A stretch of 64,000 bases of DNA from Hyalangium ruber. Lineage in GTDB: Bacteria; Myxococcota; Myxococcia; Myxococcales; Myxococcaceae. Shown here piece by piece: positions 45,373 through 54,701 of this stretch; position 1 is the stretch's first letter; each line of letters opens with the position of its first letter. The notes below the pieces were generated by a model. The model was given only the letters and a program-made list of their open reading frames with translations, was not told the DNA's origin and ran no database searches. Where the stretch lies: NCBI RefSeq assembly GCF_034259325.1, contig NZ_JAXIVS010000012.1, positions 284,739 to 348,738 on the forward strand, in the 5' to 3' direction. A program made the position numbers and the translations under genes.

Positions 45373-45447
45373 CAGGCCTGTCTCGATTCTGGACGCACCG
45401 TCCACCGGATGAACGGTGGGCGGTGGGCTCTCCGAGGAGAGCACCCC

Positions 45448-45463
45448 TGGCACGGCCCGTGCT
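45448..45463 (+). promoter_or_regulatory. Candidate sigma-54 promoter
   Basis: TGGCACGGCCCGTGCT matches the -24/-12 consensus (TGGCAC-N5-TTGCT) with both GG and GC dinucleotides at the right spacing and one change at -13. It ends 34 bases before the ATG at 45498. Sigma-54 promoters are common in myxobacteria, but the sequence could occur by chance in GC-rich DNA. Confidence 0.5.
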
Positions 45464-45497
45464 CTGCCCCTGGCTGCACCACAGCGACGAGGGGTTG

Positions 45498-46331
45498 ATG
45501 AAGGTCCAGGCGAACGATCCGAGAGAGCCGGTAAAGCCCACGCAGACGCCCGGGCAGTTCCAGCGGGTACTCCAGCAGGCCGGAGGGCCCCAGGCCTCCC
45601 ACCGGGCACCCGCTCCACCGCGACCCGCCCTTCCCCCAAGCACGGGCAAGCCCACGCCCCGCTTGCCCCTTCCCTCCGAGCGTCCCACTGCGCCTGCGCC
45701 GAGCACCGCTCGCGCGCCCGGGGGCCCTGCCATCGCGGGAGGGCCCGTGGTCCTCGCCACGACCCGAAGTGCCCTGGCCACACCGGAGAACCTCGGACAG
45801 GCGCGACAGGTGATGCACGGAGAGGCACAGCGCCTGCGAACCTCCCGCACCGAGGCGCAAACCCTGACCCAGGAGCGCACGGAGCACCGGGTCTCCGAGC
45901 TGATCTCCCGGGAGCTGGTGCGAGGGTTCCAGGTCGAGCCCGCGCCCGTGGCGGCCTCTCGCGCCGCGCCCACTCACGAAGAGGCTTCCCGTGCGCCCTC
46001 GGAAGGGCTCGCTCCCACGGGCGAGGCGCGCCACACGGCCAGCACCTCGGGCCCGAGGCTCGTGGAGGAGCCTGACGCGCAGCTCAAGACCCAGGCGGCC
46101 CTGGAGCTCATCGAGAAGATCGAGGTCTTCGTGCGCTCTCAGCGGCCAGCGCTGCGAATGAGCCTCGGAGCCCCCCTGACCGCCATGGTGGAGGTGGAGC
46201 GCACGGGTCCTCGCGAGGTGGCGCTGCGCATCCAGGGACGCGACGGCCCGCTCGCCCACGAGGACCTGGCGCGCATCCGGGACGCACTGGGCGCCCGAGG
46301 GCTGCGGCTCCGCTCGCTGCGCGCGGAGTGA
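45498..46331 (+). CDS. Hypothetical protein, Pro-rich with conserved C-terminal domain
   Basis: 277 residues from ATG at 45498, preceded by GAGGGG. Residues ~1-100 are Pro/Ala-rich; the middle is charged and helical (ARQVMHGEAQRLRTSRTEAQ), and the last ~60 residues (MSLGAPLTAMVEVERTGPRE onward) resemble the C-terminal domain of hook-length or needle-length control proteins (FliK/SctP) in organisation. That relation is inference from layout only. No secretion-system genes lie alongside. A sigma-54-like site sits upstream. Confidence 0.68.
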   Translation: MKVQANDPREPVKPTQTPGQFQRVLQQAGGPQASHRAPAPPRPALPPSTGKPTPRLPLPSERPTAPAPSTARAPGGPAIAGGPVVLATTRSALATPENLGQARQVMHGEAQRLRTSRTEAQTLTQERTEHRVSELISRELVRGFQVEPAPVAASRAAPTHEEASRAPSEGLAPTGEARHTASTSGPRLVEEPDAQLKTQAALELIEKIEVFVRSQRPALRMSLGAPLTAMVEVERTGPREVALRIQGRDGPLAHEDLARIRDALGARGLRLRSLRAE

Positions 46332-46342
46332 GGCGAAACACA

Positions 46343-46375
46343 GAGGGCTCTCACGCCCGGAGGCAGAGAGCCCTC
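46343..46375. terminator. Bidirectional hairpin between convergent genes
   Basis: Perfect 10-bp stem GAGGGCTCTC (46343-46352) with GAGAGCCCTC (46366-46375), 13-nt loop, in the 71-base gap between the Pro-rich gene and fdxA. Short T-rich patches exist only on the minus side. Confidence 0.55.
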
Positions 46376-46402
46376 GTCACCACCGCACCGCGAGACAACC
46401 GC

Positions 46403-46744
46403 TCAGCGCTTGCCGCCGGGCTTGGTGTCCAGCAGGTGGCGCTTGTTGTCCTTGTCCTTGAACTCCTCGGCCTCGGGCAACCCGTCGCGCTTCTCCGCGA
46501 TGTTCGGCCACTTGGTGGCGAAGTCCGCGTTCAGCGCCTTGAACTCCGCCCACTTCGCGGGGAGGTCAGTCTCCGGGAAGATGGCCTTGGTGGGGCACAC
46601 CGGCTCGCAGGCTCCGCAGTCGATGCACTCATCCGGGTGGATGACGAGGAAGTTGGCTCCCTCGTAGAAGCAGTTGACCGGGCACACCTCGACACAGTCG
46701 GTGTACTTGCACTTGATGCAAGGCTCGGCGACGACGTAGGCCAT
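46403..46744 (-). CDS. fdxA: Seven-iron ferredoxin FdxA
   Basis: 113 residues. Cys9, Cys17 and the first cluster residues bind a [3Fe-4S] centre ([14 protein letters not shown], where Cys12 may not be a ligand); [12 protein letters not shown] binds the [4Fe-4S] centre. Family as in Azotobacter FdI, a low-potential electron carrier in the cytoplasm. GAGGAG lies upstream of the ATG. Redox partner unknown. Confidence 0.95.
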   Translation of the reverse strand: MAYVVAEPCIKCKYTDCVEVCPVNCFYEGANFLVIHPDECIDCGACEPVCPTKAIFPETDLPAKWAEFKALNADFATKWPNIAEKRDGLPEAEEFKDKDNKRHLLDTKPGGKR

Positions 46745-46812
46745 CGAAAGATTCTCCTCAGCTCAAAAAAATCAGCGGGCGCGCACAGTAGACAATTTGT
46801 AATGGGGACCGC

Positions 46813-46826
46813 ACCTGAATTCAGGT
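46813..46826. promoter_or_regulatory. Perfect 14-bp palindrome upstream of fdxA
   Basis: ACCTGAATTCAGGT is a perfect palindrome located between the asd stop and the fdxA start, 69 bases upstream of fdxA. It could be an operator for fdxA, or part of the terminator hairpin of asd. No protein can be named. Confidence 0.35.
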
Positions 46827-46836
46827 CGGCTGCCCC

Positions 46837-47925
46837 TCAGCCCAGCAGGCCCTGGGCCCGCATCAGCTCGGCCACCAGGATGGCGCCCTTGGCCGCCCCC
46901 ATCTTGGTGTTGTGGGAGACGAGCAGGTACTTGAAGCCGTTCTCCAGCACCGCGTCCTCGCGCACCCGGCCCACCGTGGTGGCCATGCCGCCGTGGGTGT
47001 CCCGGTCCAGCCGGGGCTGGGGGCGGAACGGATCGTCGAGCACCTCGATCCAGCGCGGCGGAGCGGACGGCAGGTTGCGCGACACCTCGGCGCCCTTCCA
47101 CTCGCGCATGGCGGCCGTGACTTCGGCCACCGTGGCCTTCTTGCCCAGGGACACGAAGACGGACTCGGTGTGGCCCTCGAGCACCGCCACGCGGGTGCAG
47201 GTGCAGGACACCTTCACGTCATGGCCGGCGATGGAGGCGCCGTCCGCCTGCAGCGTGCCGAGGATCTTCTTGGTCTCCACCTCCACCTTCCCCTCCTCCT
47301 TGGGGATGAAGGGGATGACGTTGTCGAGGATGTCCAGGCCGATGACGCCCGGCGAGCGGCCCGCGCCCGACATGGCCTGCATGCTCGTCATCAGCACCGC
47401 CTTGATGCCGAAGCGCTCGGCCAGCGGCGCCAGGGTGACGGCCAGGCCCGTGGTGGTGCAGTTGGGGATGGGGACGATGAAGCCCTTGAAGCCTCGGCGG
47501 CGCTGCTGCTCGCGGATGAGCGGCGCGTGGTGGGCGTTGACGGGAGGAATCAGCAGCGGCACGTCCGCCTCGTAGCGGAAGGCGCTCGCGGCCGAAAAGA
47601 CGGGGATGTCCTTGGCGAGGCGGGGCTCGAGCTCGCGCGCCACGTCCGCCTCCACCGCGGAGAAGGCGATGTCGTAGTCCTTGCCCTGCACCGCGTCACC
47701 GCTCACCACGGTCATGCGGGCCAGCTCGGGCGAGAGCGGCTCGGGGACGAACCACGCCGTCATGCCGTTGGCGGTGCGCAGGGCCTCCGCGTACGGCTTG
47801 CCCGCCGAGCGCGGCGAGGCCGCCAGCCCGGTGAGTTCGATGAAGGGGTGGTTCTGGAGGGCGGCGATGAACTGCTGACCGGCAAGGCCGGTGGCGCCAA
47901 TGAGGACGGCCCGGAGCTTCGACAT
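46837..47925 (-). CDS. asd: Aspartate-semialdehyde dehydrogenase
   Basis: 362 residues. NAD(P)-binding GATGLAGQQFIAAL at 10-23, catalytic Cys in PNCTTTG, and the substrate-binding region MSGAGRSPGVIG. This is the archaeal/fungal-like branch of Asd (PNCTTTG rather than PGCxxT). Converts aspartyl phosphate to the semialdehyde for Lys, Met, Thr and cell-wall diaminopimelate. Followed by fdxA on the same strand. Confidence 0.93.
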   Translation of the reverse strand: MSKLRAVLIGATGLAGQQFIAALQNHPFIELTGLAASPRSAGKPYAEALRTANGMTAWFVPEPLSPELARMTVVSGDAVQGKDYDIAFSAVEADVARELEPRLAKDIPVFSAASAFRYEADVPLLIPPVNAHHAPLIREQQRRRGFKGFIVPIPNCTTTGLAVTLAPLAERFGIKAVLMTSMQAMSGAGRSPGVIGLDILDNVIPFIPKEEGKVEVETKKILGTLQADGASIAGHDVKVSCTCTRVAVLEGHTESVFVSLGKKATVAEVTAAMREWKGAEVSRNLPSAPPRWIEVLDDPFRPQPRLDRDTHGGMATTVGRVREDAVLENGFKYLLVSHNTKMGAAKGAILVAELMRAQGLLG

Positions 47926-47956
47926 GGTGCGTTATCTCCCGTGTTTCCGGCGCTGC

Positions 47957-48334
47957 TTACCACCCTTCGGCGCCGGCTTCACGCGAGCTGTTGAAGGTAG
48001 GTGTAGGACACAGGTGTCGCTCCGTGGGGAAACCCTCGTTCATCCAGCCCTGGATGCCCCCCTGGAGGCAGACGGCGTTGCGCCCTCGCAGCACGAGCAG
48101 GCGACAGAGCCGCAGCACCTCTTCCCCGTCCTGCTCACAGCCGCAGAGGACGATCAGCTCATCGTCCGGGAGGATGAACAGATCCCGAGCGACCTCGTCC
48201 GGGCTCATCCGCAGGGCTCCTGGGATGTGGAACTCGACCTCCTCCCAGTGCTCCGGGCAGCGACAATCCAGGACCAGGACATCTTCGTCCCCGAGCCGAA
48301 GGTACAACTCGGCGCAGGGGATACGGAGCTCCAT
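47957..48334 (-). CDS. Rhodanese-like sulfurtransferase
   Basis: 125 residues from ATG at 48334 (MELRIPCAELYLRLG); an alternative upstream ATG at 48346 would add four residues. Single rhodanese domain: VLVLDCRCPEHW (motif after the first strand), IPGALRMSPDE, and the active-site loop LCGCEQDGEE containing the catalytic Cys. Could transfer sulfane sulfur or serve as a regulatory fold. Shares no obvious partner with asd, 31 bases downstream. Confidence 0.85.
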   Translation of the reverse strand: MELRIPCAELYLRLGDEDVLVLDCRCPEHWEEVEFHIPGALRMSPDEVARDLFILPDDELIVLCGCEQDGEEVLRLCRLLVLRGRNAVCLQGGIQGWMNEGFPTERHLCPTPTFNSSREAGAEGW

Positions 48335-48437
48335 GAGGACCTCCACCGCGGGGTTCCATCAGGGGCAACCCGGCGCGCTCCTGGCCTGTTCCGCGTGCCC
48401 GGTTGCCTGCCCAGCCCCGTGCGGGCCTCCCGGGCCC

Positions 48438-49589
48438 CTACAGCCCGAGTTGCTTGGCGATGATCTCGTTCATCACCTCGCTGGTGCCGCCGCCGATGGG
48501 GCCCAGGCGGGCGTCGCGCCAATGACGCTGGATGTCATACTCCATCATGTAGCCGGCGCCCCCGTGGAGCTGGAGGCAGGCGTCGGCGACGCGGCAGGCC
48601 GTCTCGGTGGCCACCTTCTTGGCCATGGAGGTCTGCGCCACGGCGTACTGCCCGCCCACGTGCAGGCGCAGCGCGTGGTAGGTGAGCTGCCGCGCGCATT
48701 CGAGCTCGGTGAAGAGGTCCGCGAGCTTGTGGCGCACCACCTGGAAGCCGCTCAGGGTCTGGCCGAAGGCGCGCCGCTGCTTCACGTGGACGAGCACCTT
48801 CTCCAGCATGTCCTCCATGGCCCCGAGCGCGCCGAGCGCCAGGGACAGGCGCTCCCACTGGAAGTTGCCCATGATCTGGTAGAAGCCCTGCCCCTCCTGG
48901 CCGAGCAGGTTCTCGGCGGGGATGCGGCAGTCCTCGAAGAACAGCTCCGCGGTGTCCGAGGCGCGCCACCCGAGCTTCTGCAGCTTGCGCCCCACGCTGA
49001 AGCCCGGCGTGCCCTTCTCGAGGATCAGCATGGACAGGCCCTTGTGACCGGCCGTCGGATCCGTCTTCACCGCCAGCACCACGAAGTCGGCGCGCACGCC
49101 GTTGGTGATGTACGTCTTGGAGCCGTTGACGATGTAGTGCTCCCCGTCGCGCACGGCGGTGGTGCGCAGACCCGCCACGTCCGAGCCGGCGTCGGGCTCC
49201 GTAATCCCCAGGGCGCCGATCTTCTCGCCTCGGATGGCGGGGGCGAGGAAGCGCCGCTTCTGCGCGTCCGTGCCGAACAACTGGAGCGGGCCGGTGGAGA
49301 TGGTGAACTGAGCGGCCAGGCCTGCGGAGACGCCTCCGGAGCCGCAGCGGCCCAGCTCCTCCAGGAGCACCGCCTCGTACAGCTCTCCGGCGGCCGAGCC
49401 CCCGTACTCCTCCGGGTACTTCAGGCCGAGGAAGCCCAGCTCGCCGAAGCGGCGGAACAGCTCTCGGGGGAACTCCTCCCGGGCCTCCCACTCCTGAGCG
49501 AAGGGGAGGAGCTCCTTGTCCACCACCGCACGCACCGTGCGACGGAAGGCCTCGTGCTCCTCCTGGTACAGCCCGTAGCCGTGCAGCAT
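48438..49589 (-). CDS. Acyl-CoA dehydrogenase
   Basis: 383 residues from ATG at 49589, with GGAGGAG upstream; an earlier start overlaps the tRNA-Cys region. Signatures GALGITEPDAGSD (FAD binding) and RDARLGPIGGGTSEVMNEII at the C-terminus; the catalytic Glu is expected in the C-terminal domain (GGAGYMMEYDIQRHWRDAR). Oxidises acyl-CoA at the alpha-beta bond in fatty acid or branched-chain catabolism. Substrate chain length unknown. Confidence 0.93.
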   Translation of the reverse strand: MLHGYGLYQEEHEAFRRTVRAVVDKELLPFAQEWEAREEFPRELFRRFGELGFLGLKYPEEYGGSAAGELYEAVLLEELGRCGSGGVSAGLAAQFTISTGPLQLFGTDAQKRRFLAPAIRGEKIGALGITEPDAGSDVAGLRTTAVRDGEHYIVNGSKTYITNGVRADFVVLAVKTDPTAGHKGLSMLILEKGTPGFSVGRKLQKLGWRASDTAELFFEDCRIPAENLLGQEGQGFYQIMGNFQWERLSLALGALGAMEDMLEKVLVHVKQRRAFGQTLSGFQVVRHKLADLFTELECARQLTYHALRLHVGGQYAVAQTSMAKKVATETACRVADACLQLHGGAGYMMEYDIQRHWRDARLGPIGGGTSEVMNEIIAKQLGL

Positions 49590-49713
49590 CCGCGACTCCT
49601 CCCGGTGGGCAGAGGTGCCCGGAGACGATGCTAACGGAGGAGTTGCGCACCCGGTGCTGTTGCTTCCTTGACCGGGCCGTGGCGGTCTTCGTATAAGACC
49701 GCTCCCTGGCTGC

Positions 49714-49785
49714 GGCGCCATAGCCAAGTGGTAAGGCAAGGGTCTGCAAAACCCTCATTCCCCGGTTCGAATCCGGGTGGCGCCT
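49714..49785 (+). tRNA. tRNA-Cys (GCA anticodon)
   Basis: 72-nt cloverleaf: acceptor GGCGCCA with TGGCGCC, anticodon loop CTGCAAA (GCA), T-loop TTCGAAT, discriminator T; CCA not encoded. It stands at the boundary between ordinary genes and the T6SS island and faces the island. Confidence 0.96.
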
Positions 49786-49793
49786 CAAAGAAA

Positions 49794-49835
49794 AAGGCCC
49801 GATGCGACACGGAGTCGCATCGGGCCTTCGCTTTT
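49794..49835 (+). terminator. Strong rho-independent terminator after tRNA-Cys
   Basis: A perfect 15-bp stem (49794-49808 with 49814-49828, loop ACGGA) is followed by CGCTTTT. It begins 8 bases after the tRNA and isolates tRNA-Cys transcription from the vgrG genes. Confidence 0.9.
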
Positions 49836-49932
49836 CTGCCCGCCGTGAGAGCGCGTACCCCTTTGGTGGTACAGCCTCGCTCTGCCCTCTCGACCTACCG
49901 TGCTGTCGTCAACACGGACCGAGGGGTTGCGA

Positions 49933-52326
49933 ATGGCACGAACGAAGGCGCCTGCGTTCACGCTCAAGGTGGGGCCTCATGCGGCACCCTCCCTCGTCGT
50001 CGCCCAGTTCTCGGGCTCGGAGTCGCTGTCGCGGCTATACGACTTCCAGGTCGAGTTCTTCGAGAAGGATGGGCAGTTGCTGGAGTTGTCGGAGCTGCCC
50101 GGCACCGAGGCCCTGCTCACCATCCAGATCGGTGAGGCCCCCGTGCGCTATGTGCATGGGCGGGTCCGACGCGCGGAGTCACTGGGGCAGTTGGGGGGCC
50201 GGTGGCTCTATCGGGTGCAGGTGGCGCCAAAGCTGGAGCGGCTCCGCCAGATGCGCAAGAGCCGCATCTTCCAGGAGAAGGCGGTGCCCGACATCGTCAA
50301 GGCCGTATTGGGAGAGGCCGGGGTGGAGCATCGCCTCGCGCTGAGTGGCTCCTACGCGACACGTGAGTACTGCGTGCAGTACCGCGAATCGGACTTCGAC
50401 TTCATCTCGCGGCTGTTGGAGTCCGAGGGCATCTTCTACTTCTTCGAGCACGCCGAAGGCAGCCACACCCTGGTGCTGGGAGATGGGCCCAACGCGCACG
50501 CGGATCTCCCGGGCGGAGCGAAGCTTCCGCTGCGCGAGGATGACGCGCGGGTCTACGACGTGGAGTTCGTCTCGAGAATGGAGCGGGTCCACAGACTGCG
50601 TCCAGGCGCGGTGATGCTGCGCGACTTCGACTTCGTGAAGCCGGCACTGGACCTCTCGACAACGAGCACCAGCGCGGAGGGGCTCTCGGAGCTGGAGTTG
50701 TACGACTACCCAGGTGAGTACGTAGCGCCTGGCGTGGGCAAGTCCGTGTCGAAGGTGCGCATGGAGGAGAAGGCCCAGGGGGCGCAGACGTACACCGGAA
50801 GGAGCCTGTGTCCGCGCCTGGCACCCGGCTATCTCATCGAAGTGGAGAAACCGGGAGATGGGACGTTCTGCGGGCAGTACCTGGTGGAGGAGGTCGAGCA
50901 TTCAGGCCAGCAGCCCGACACCTTGGGGAACGCGGAGACGCTAGGAGCGCTCTACCGCAACACCTTCCGGAGCCTGCCCAAGGACGTGCCCTTCCGCCCA
51001 CTGCGCGTGACGCCCCGGCCGCACGTTCCCGGAGTGCAGACAGCGACGGTGGTGGGGCCTGGGGGGGAAGAGATCCATACGGACGAGCACGGCCGCATCA
51101 AAGTGCAGTTCCACTGGGATCGAGAGGGCAAGCAGGACGACAAGTCCTCGTGCTGGGTGCGCGTCGGCCAGTCCTGGGGCGGACTGGCATGGGGAGCGCT
51201 GTACCTGCCACGCATCGGCCAGGAGGTGCTGATCCGCTTCCTGGAAGGCAACGCAGACCGTCCGCTGGTCGCGGGCTCCGTGTACAACGGCGAGAACCCG
51301 ACGCCGTATGGCCTGCCGGCCGACAGGACGAAGAGCACGCTCAAGAGCGCCTCCAGCCTGGGCAGCGCGGGCTTCAACGAGTTCCGGATCGAAGACAAGA
51401 AGGCAGAGGAAGAGATCTTCGTCCACGCGCAGAAAGACGAGGACCTCGTCACTGAGAACGACAAGGACCAGGAGGTGGTTGGCTACGAGGATCTCCTGGT
51501 CAAGAAGGACCGGAAGCTCACGGTGGAGGGCAACCAGCAGCTCGCGGTGACGCTCGATGACGCCAGCCTCGTGGAGGGCAACCAATCCCTCAAGGTGCAG
51601 GGTAACCGCACCACCACCACTCGAGGCAGCCATTCGGAAGAAGTGGAGGGCAACCAGTCCATCACGGTGTCGAAGAACGTCACCACCACGATCACCCTGG
51701 CGGCCGCGGAGACAGTAGGCGCCGCCAAGGCACTCACGATCGGCGCGGGCTACGCCGTCACCGTAGCCCTGGCCTCCACCGAGTCGGTGGGCGGCCTCAA
51801 AGCCTCGGAGATCGGAGCCGCCCGTCTCGAGTACGTCGTGGGCAGCCGACAGGAGCTGATCACCAAAGACAGCACGGTCAAGGTTGGCAGCGACTTCCAA
51901 ACGGAGGTCAAAGGCCAGATGAACTCGACCGTGGGCAAGGACCGCGAGGAGAAGGTCAATGCCAGTTCCGAGTTGGGGGTCAAGGAGCCCGCTGCCTTTC
52001 TGGCCAAGAAATTCGACCTCAAGGCAGACAAGTTCCTGCTCATCGTCAACGGGAACCTCATCCTGAGCATCGAGAAGAACAACGTCAAACTGTGTGCGAA
52101 CAAGCTCACCGTCGACGGCTCTGACGTCAAAGTCAAGGGTGGCAAGGTCAAGATGCTGGGTGCAGGCTCTCTCACCAGCAAGTCCGTCAAGTTGAAAAAC
52201 ATCCAGGCAATCCCTGCGATGAACTTCAAGCCAATGGATTTCGAGGGAAAGGCAGGTGACGCCAAGGCGATGGCGGACGCTGCACAGGAACTCCACGGCT
52301 CAGCCAGCGCCCTGAAGAACATCTAG
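49933..52326 (+). CDS. vgrG: Type VI secretion spike protein VgrG (copy 1)
   Basis: 797 residues from ATG at 49933. Gp27-like hub (residues ~1-380, including VQYRESDFDFISRLLESEG), Gp5-like OB domain with [20 protein letters not shown] near 390, then a long triple-beta-helix needle with repeated VGxxKxxxVG patterns. The C-terminal ~60 residues (IQAIPAMNFKPMDFEGKAGD onward) extend past the needle and do not match a known effector domain. Trimerises at the tip of the Hcp tube and carries cargo. First gene of the island, 57 bases before the second vgrG. Confidence 0.96.
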   Translation: MARTKAPAFTLKVGPHAAPSLVVAQFSGSESLSRLYDFQVEFFEKDGQLLELSELPGTEALLTIQIGEAPVRYVHGRVRRAESLGQLGGRWLYRVQVAPKLERLRQMRKSRIFQEKAVPDIVKAVLGEAGVEHRLALSGSYATREYCVQYRESDFDFISRLLESEGIFYFFEHAEGSHTLVLGDGPNAHADLPGGAKLPLREDDARVYDVEFVSRMERVHRLRPGAVMLRDFDFVKPALDLSTTSTSAEGLSELELYDYPGEYVAPGVGKSVSKVRMEEKAQGAQTYTGRSLCPRLAPGYLIEVEKPGDGTFCGQYLVEEVEHSGQQPDTLGNAETLGALYRNTFRSLPKDVPFRPLRVTPRPHVPGVQTATVVGPGGEEIHTDEHGRIKVQFHWDREGKQDDKSSCWVRVGQSWGGLAWGALYLPRIGQEVLIRFLEGNADRPLVAGSVYNGENPTPYGLPADRTKSTLKSASSLGSAGFNEFRIEDKKAEEEIFVHAQKDEDLVTENDKDQEVVGYEDLLVKKDRKLTVEGNQQLAVTLDDASLVEGNQSLKVQGNRTTTTRGSHSEEVEGNQSITVSKNVTTTITLAAAETVGAAKALTIGAGYAVTVALASTESVGGLKASEIGAARLEYVVGSRQELITKDSTVKVGSDFQTEVKGQMNSTVGKDREEKVNASSELGVKEPAAFLAKKFDLKADKFLLIVNGNLILSIEKNNVKLCANKLTVDGSDVKVKGGKVKMLGAGSLTSKSVKLKNIQAIPAMNFKPMDFEGKAGDAKAMADAAQELHGSASALKNI

Positions 52327-52383
52327 GTCGACGGCCGTGAGAAGGCCAAGGTCGACGAAGTCCCCTATCACAGGCTGGATACC

Positions 52384-54648
52384 ATGACTGCAACCGCTGC
52401 ACTCCAAGCCAATCAGGCTGAGTTCGAGTTCCAGGTCGGCCCCCATTCCGCGGGCGAACTGACCGTGGTGGGATTCGAAGCCGATGAAACCCTTTCTCAG
52501 CCCTACTCCGTCGAGGTCACCCTGGCGGCGCCTCCGGATGTCGTGGTGGATGAGAAGGCATTGATTGGCCAGAACGCCCTGCTCACCGTGCAACTGGGTG
52601 ACGGAACGGCGCGCTTCTTCCAGGGCATCGTGTCACGTCTCGTGCGCTGGGATGCGGGCAAGGGCCCACAGCGGCAGCGCTACCGCGCCACCGTAGTGCC
52701 TCGCCTGTGGACGCTCCGCCACATCCGCCGCAGCCGCATCTTCCAGGAGATGAGCGTCCCGGACATCGTCCAGAAGGTACTCAAAGAGGCCCAGGTGGCG
52801 CACAAGCTGTCGCTGCAGGGTTCCTACCGCAAGCGCGACTACTGCGTGCAGTACCGCGAGTCGGACCTCGACTTCGTGTCCCGGCTGCTCGAGGAGGAAG
52901 GCATTTTCTACTCGTTCGAGCACACCGAGGACGCACACACCCTGGTGCTCAATGACGCTTCGACCACCAGCCCCGCCATGGCAGGCGAGGCTCGCCTCAT
53001 CTACCGTGAGCACCGGAAGATGGTCGCCGCAAGCGAGTCCGTACACGAGTTCGCCGTGCGGAGAGAGGTCCAGCCTGGCGCTGTTGTCCTGAGGGACTTC
53101 AACTTCGTCCGCCCTCGCATGGACCTCACCGCCAACTCCACCGCCGATGAGGGCGAGCACGCTCTCGAGATCTACGACTACCCTGCCCGCTACGAGGACG
53201 CCGGCACCGGCAAGGCGCTTGCCAAGGTTCGTCTGGAGGAGCTGCGCGCTCGCGTGGAGATGATGACGGGCGGCAGCAATTGCCGGCGCCTGCTCCCAGG
53301 CCACACCTTCGACCTGGATGAACACCCGGTGGCCGAGCTGAACAATGGCTACCTCCTGCTCTCCGTGAGGCACGTGGGCCGCCAGCCCGAGGGCCTCACT
53401 GTCGAACAGACGATGCCCGACACCAAGGAGAGTTATCGCAACGAGTTCCACTGCATTCCCGCGAAGGTGCCCTACCGCCCCCCGCGTACTACGCCTCGCC
53501 CGACCATCGTGGGTGCCCAGACAGCCATCGTCGTCGGGCCCTCCGGAGAGGAGATCCACACGGACGAGCACGGTCGCATCAAGGTCCAGTTCCATTGGGA
53601 CCGTGAAGGCAAGAACAACGACCGGAGTTCATGCTGGATCCGCGTCAGCCAAGCGTGGGCTGGTCAGGGCTGGGGAGCGCTGTACCTGCCTCGCATCGGG
53701 CATGAGGTGGTGGTGGAATTCCTCGAAGGGGATCCTGACTTCCCCATCGTTACGGGCAGCGTCTACAACGGCCAGAACCCGACACCGATCGCGCTACCCG
53801 ACCACAAGACGCAGAGCACCCTGCGCTCCAACTCCAGCCTGGGAGGCAGCGGATTCAACGAACTGCGCATCGAGGACGCGGCGGGCAAGGAGGAGGTCTA
53901 CCTGCACGCCCAGAAGGACTTCAACATCGTCGTTGAGAACGACAAGACGCAGATGGTGGGCGGTCATGAGACGCTGCTGGTCAAGAAGGACCGAAGCCGC
54001 ACCATCGAAGGCAACCAGTCGCTAGAGGTCAAGAAGAACGATGACTCGGTCATCAGCGGCAACCAGACATTGGAAGTGATCAAGGACCGATCGACCACGG
54101 TGATGGGGAACCACACCGAGGCCGTGGTGGGAGACCAGTCCATCTCCGTGAGCAGTAACCAGAATGTGATGGTGGCACTGGCCTCTGCTGAGACGGTGGG
54201 ACTCGGGAAGATGCTGACAATTGGAGGCGCCTACGCTTTGACCGTGGGCGCTGCACATAACGAGCTCGTGGGCGGCATCAAAGCCGAGCAGGTGGGCGGC
54301 TCCAAGACGGAGACAGTAGGCGCCAAGAAGTCCGAGACAGTCAAAGGTTCGCGCTCACTCCAAGTGGGAGGCGATCTGTCCGAGCAAGTCGACAAGAACC
54401 GCACCCTCAAGGTGGAGAAGGACCTGCTCATCAGCGTGGGTGGCAAGCACAATCACGCCGTCAAGGATGGCTACACATTGTCCGCCAAGGAGATTGCCCT
54501 GGTAGCCGAAGAGCAATTTACGCTCAAGGTGGGCTCTGCGACCTTCCAGGCCAAGAAGAACGGCGACGTGGTCATCAAGGGCGCCAAGATCGAAATCACC
54601 GCCAGCGGCGACGTCGTCATCAAGGGTTCGAAGATCTCGGAGAACTGA
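52384..54648 (+). CDS. vgrG: Type VI secretion spike protein VgrG (copy 2)
   Basis: 754 residues with the same layout as copy 1: hub domain ([20 protein letters not shown]), [20 protein letters not shown] and the beta-helix needle ending in [20 protein letters not shown]. It lacks the C-terminal extension of copy 1 and ends just after the needle. The two are related in the central blocks but differ at the N-terminus and in the extension, so they may load different cargo. Only weak SD signal (no obvious GGAG) is seen upstream of ATG at 52384. Confidence 0.95.
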   Translation: MTATAALQANQAEFEFQVGPHSAGELTVVGFEADETLSQPYSVEVTLAAPPDVVVDEKALIGQNALLTVQLGDGTARFFQGIVSRLVRWDAGKGPQRQRYRATVVPRLWTLRHIRRSRIFQEMSVPDIVQKVLKEAQVAHKLSLQGSYRKRDYCVQYRESDLDFVSRLLEEEGIFYSFEHTEDAHTLVLNDASTTSPAMAGEARLIYREHRKMVAASESVHEFAVRREVQPGAVVLRDFNFVRPRMDLTANSTADEGEHALEIYDYPARYEDAGTGKALAKVRLEELRARVEMMTGGSNCRRLLPGHTFDLDEHPVAELNNGYLLLSVRHVGRQPEGLTVEQTMPDTKESYRNEFHCIPAKVPYRPPRTTPRPTIVGAQTAIVVGPSGEEIHTDEHGRIKVQFHWDREGKNNDRSSCWIRVSQAWAGQGWGALYLPRIGHEVVVEFLEGDPDFPIVTGSVYNGQNPTPIALPDHKTQSTLRSNSSLGGSGFNELRIEDAAGKEEVYLHAQKDFNIVVENDKTQMVGGHETLLVKKDRSRTIEGNQSLEVKKNDDSVISGNQTLEVIKDRSTTVMGNHTEAVVGDQSISVSSNQNVMVALASAETVGLGKMLTIGGAYALTVGAAHNELVGGIKAEQVGGSKTETVGAKKSETVKGSRSLQVGGDLSEQVDKNRTLKVEKDLLISVGGKHNHAVKDGYTLSAKEIALVAEEQFTLKVGSATFQAKKNGDVVIKGAKIEITASGDVVIKGSKISEN

Positions 54649-54701
54649 CAGGAACTGCAAGCCCCCATGCTTATCCAGCTTCTACTGCATTGAGGTCGCG
54701 C

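Noticed and set aside
51850..52326. C-terminal toxin domain on VgrG copy 1
   Set aside because: The extension is short, lacks catalytic motifs and continues needle-type strands; it is too small for a known effector domain.
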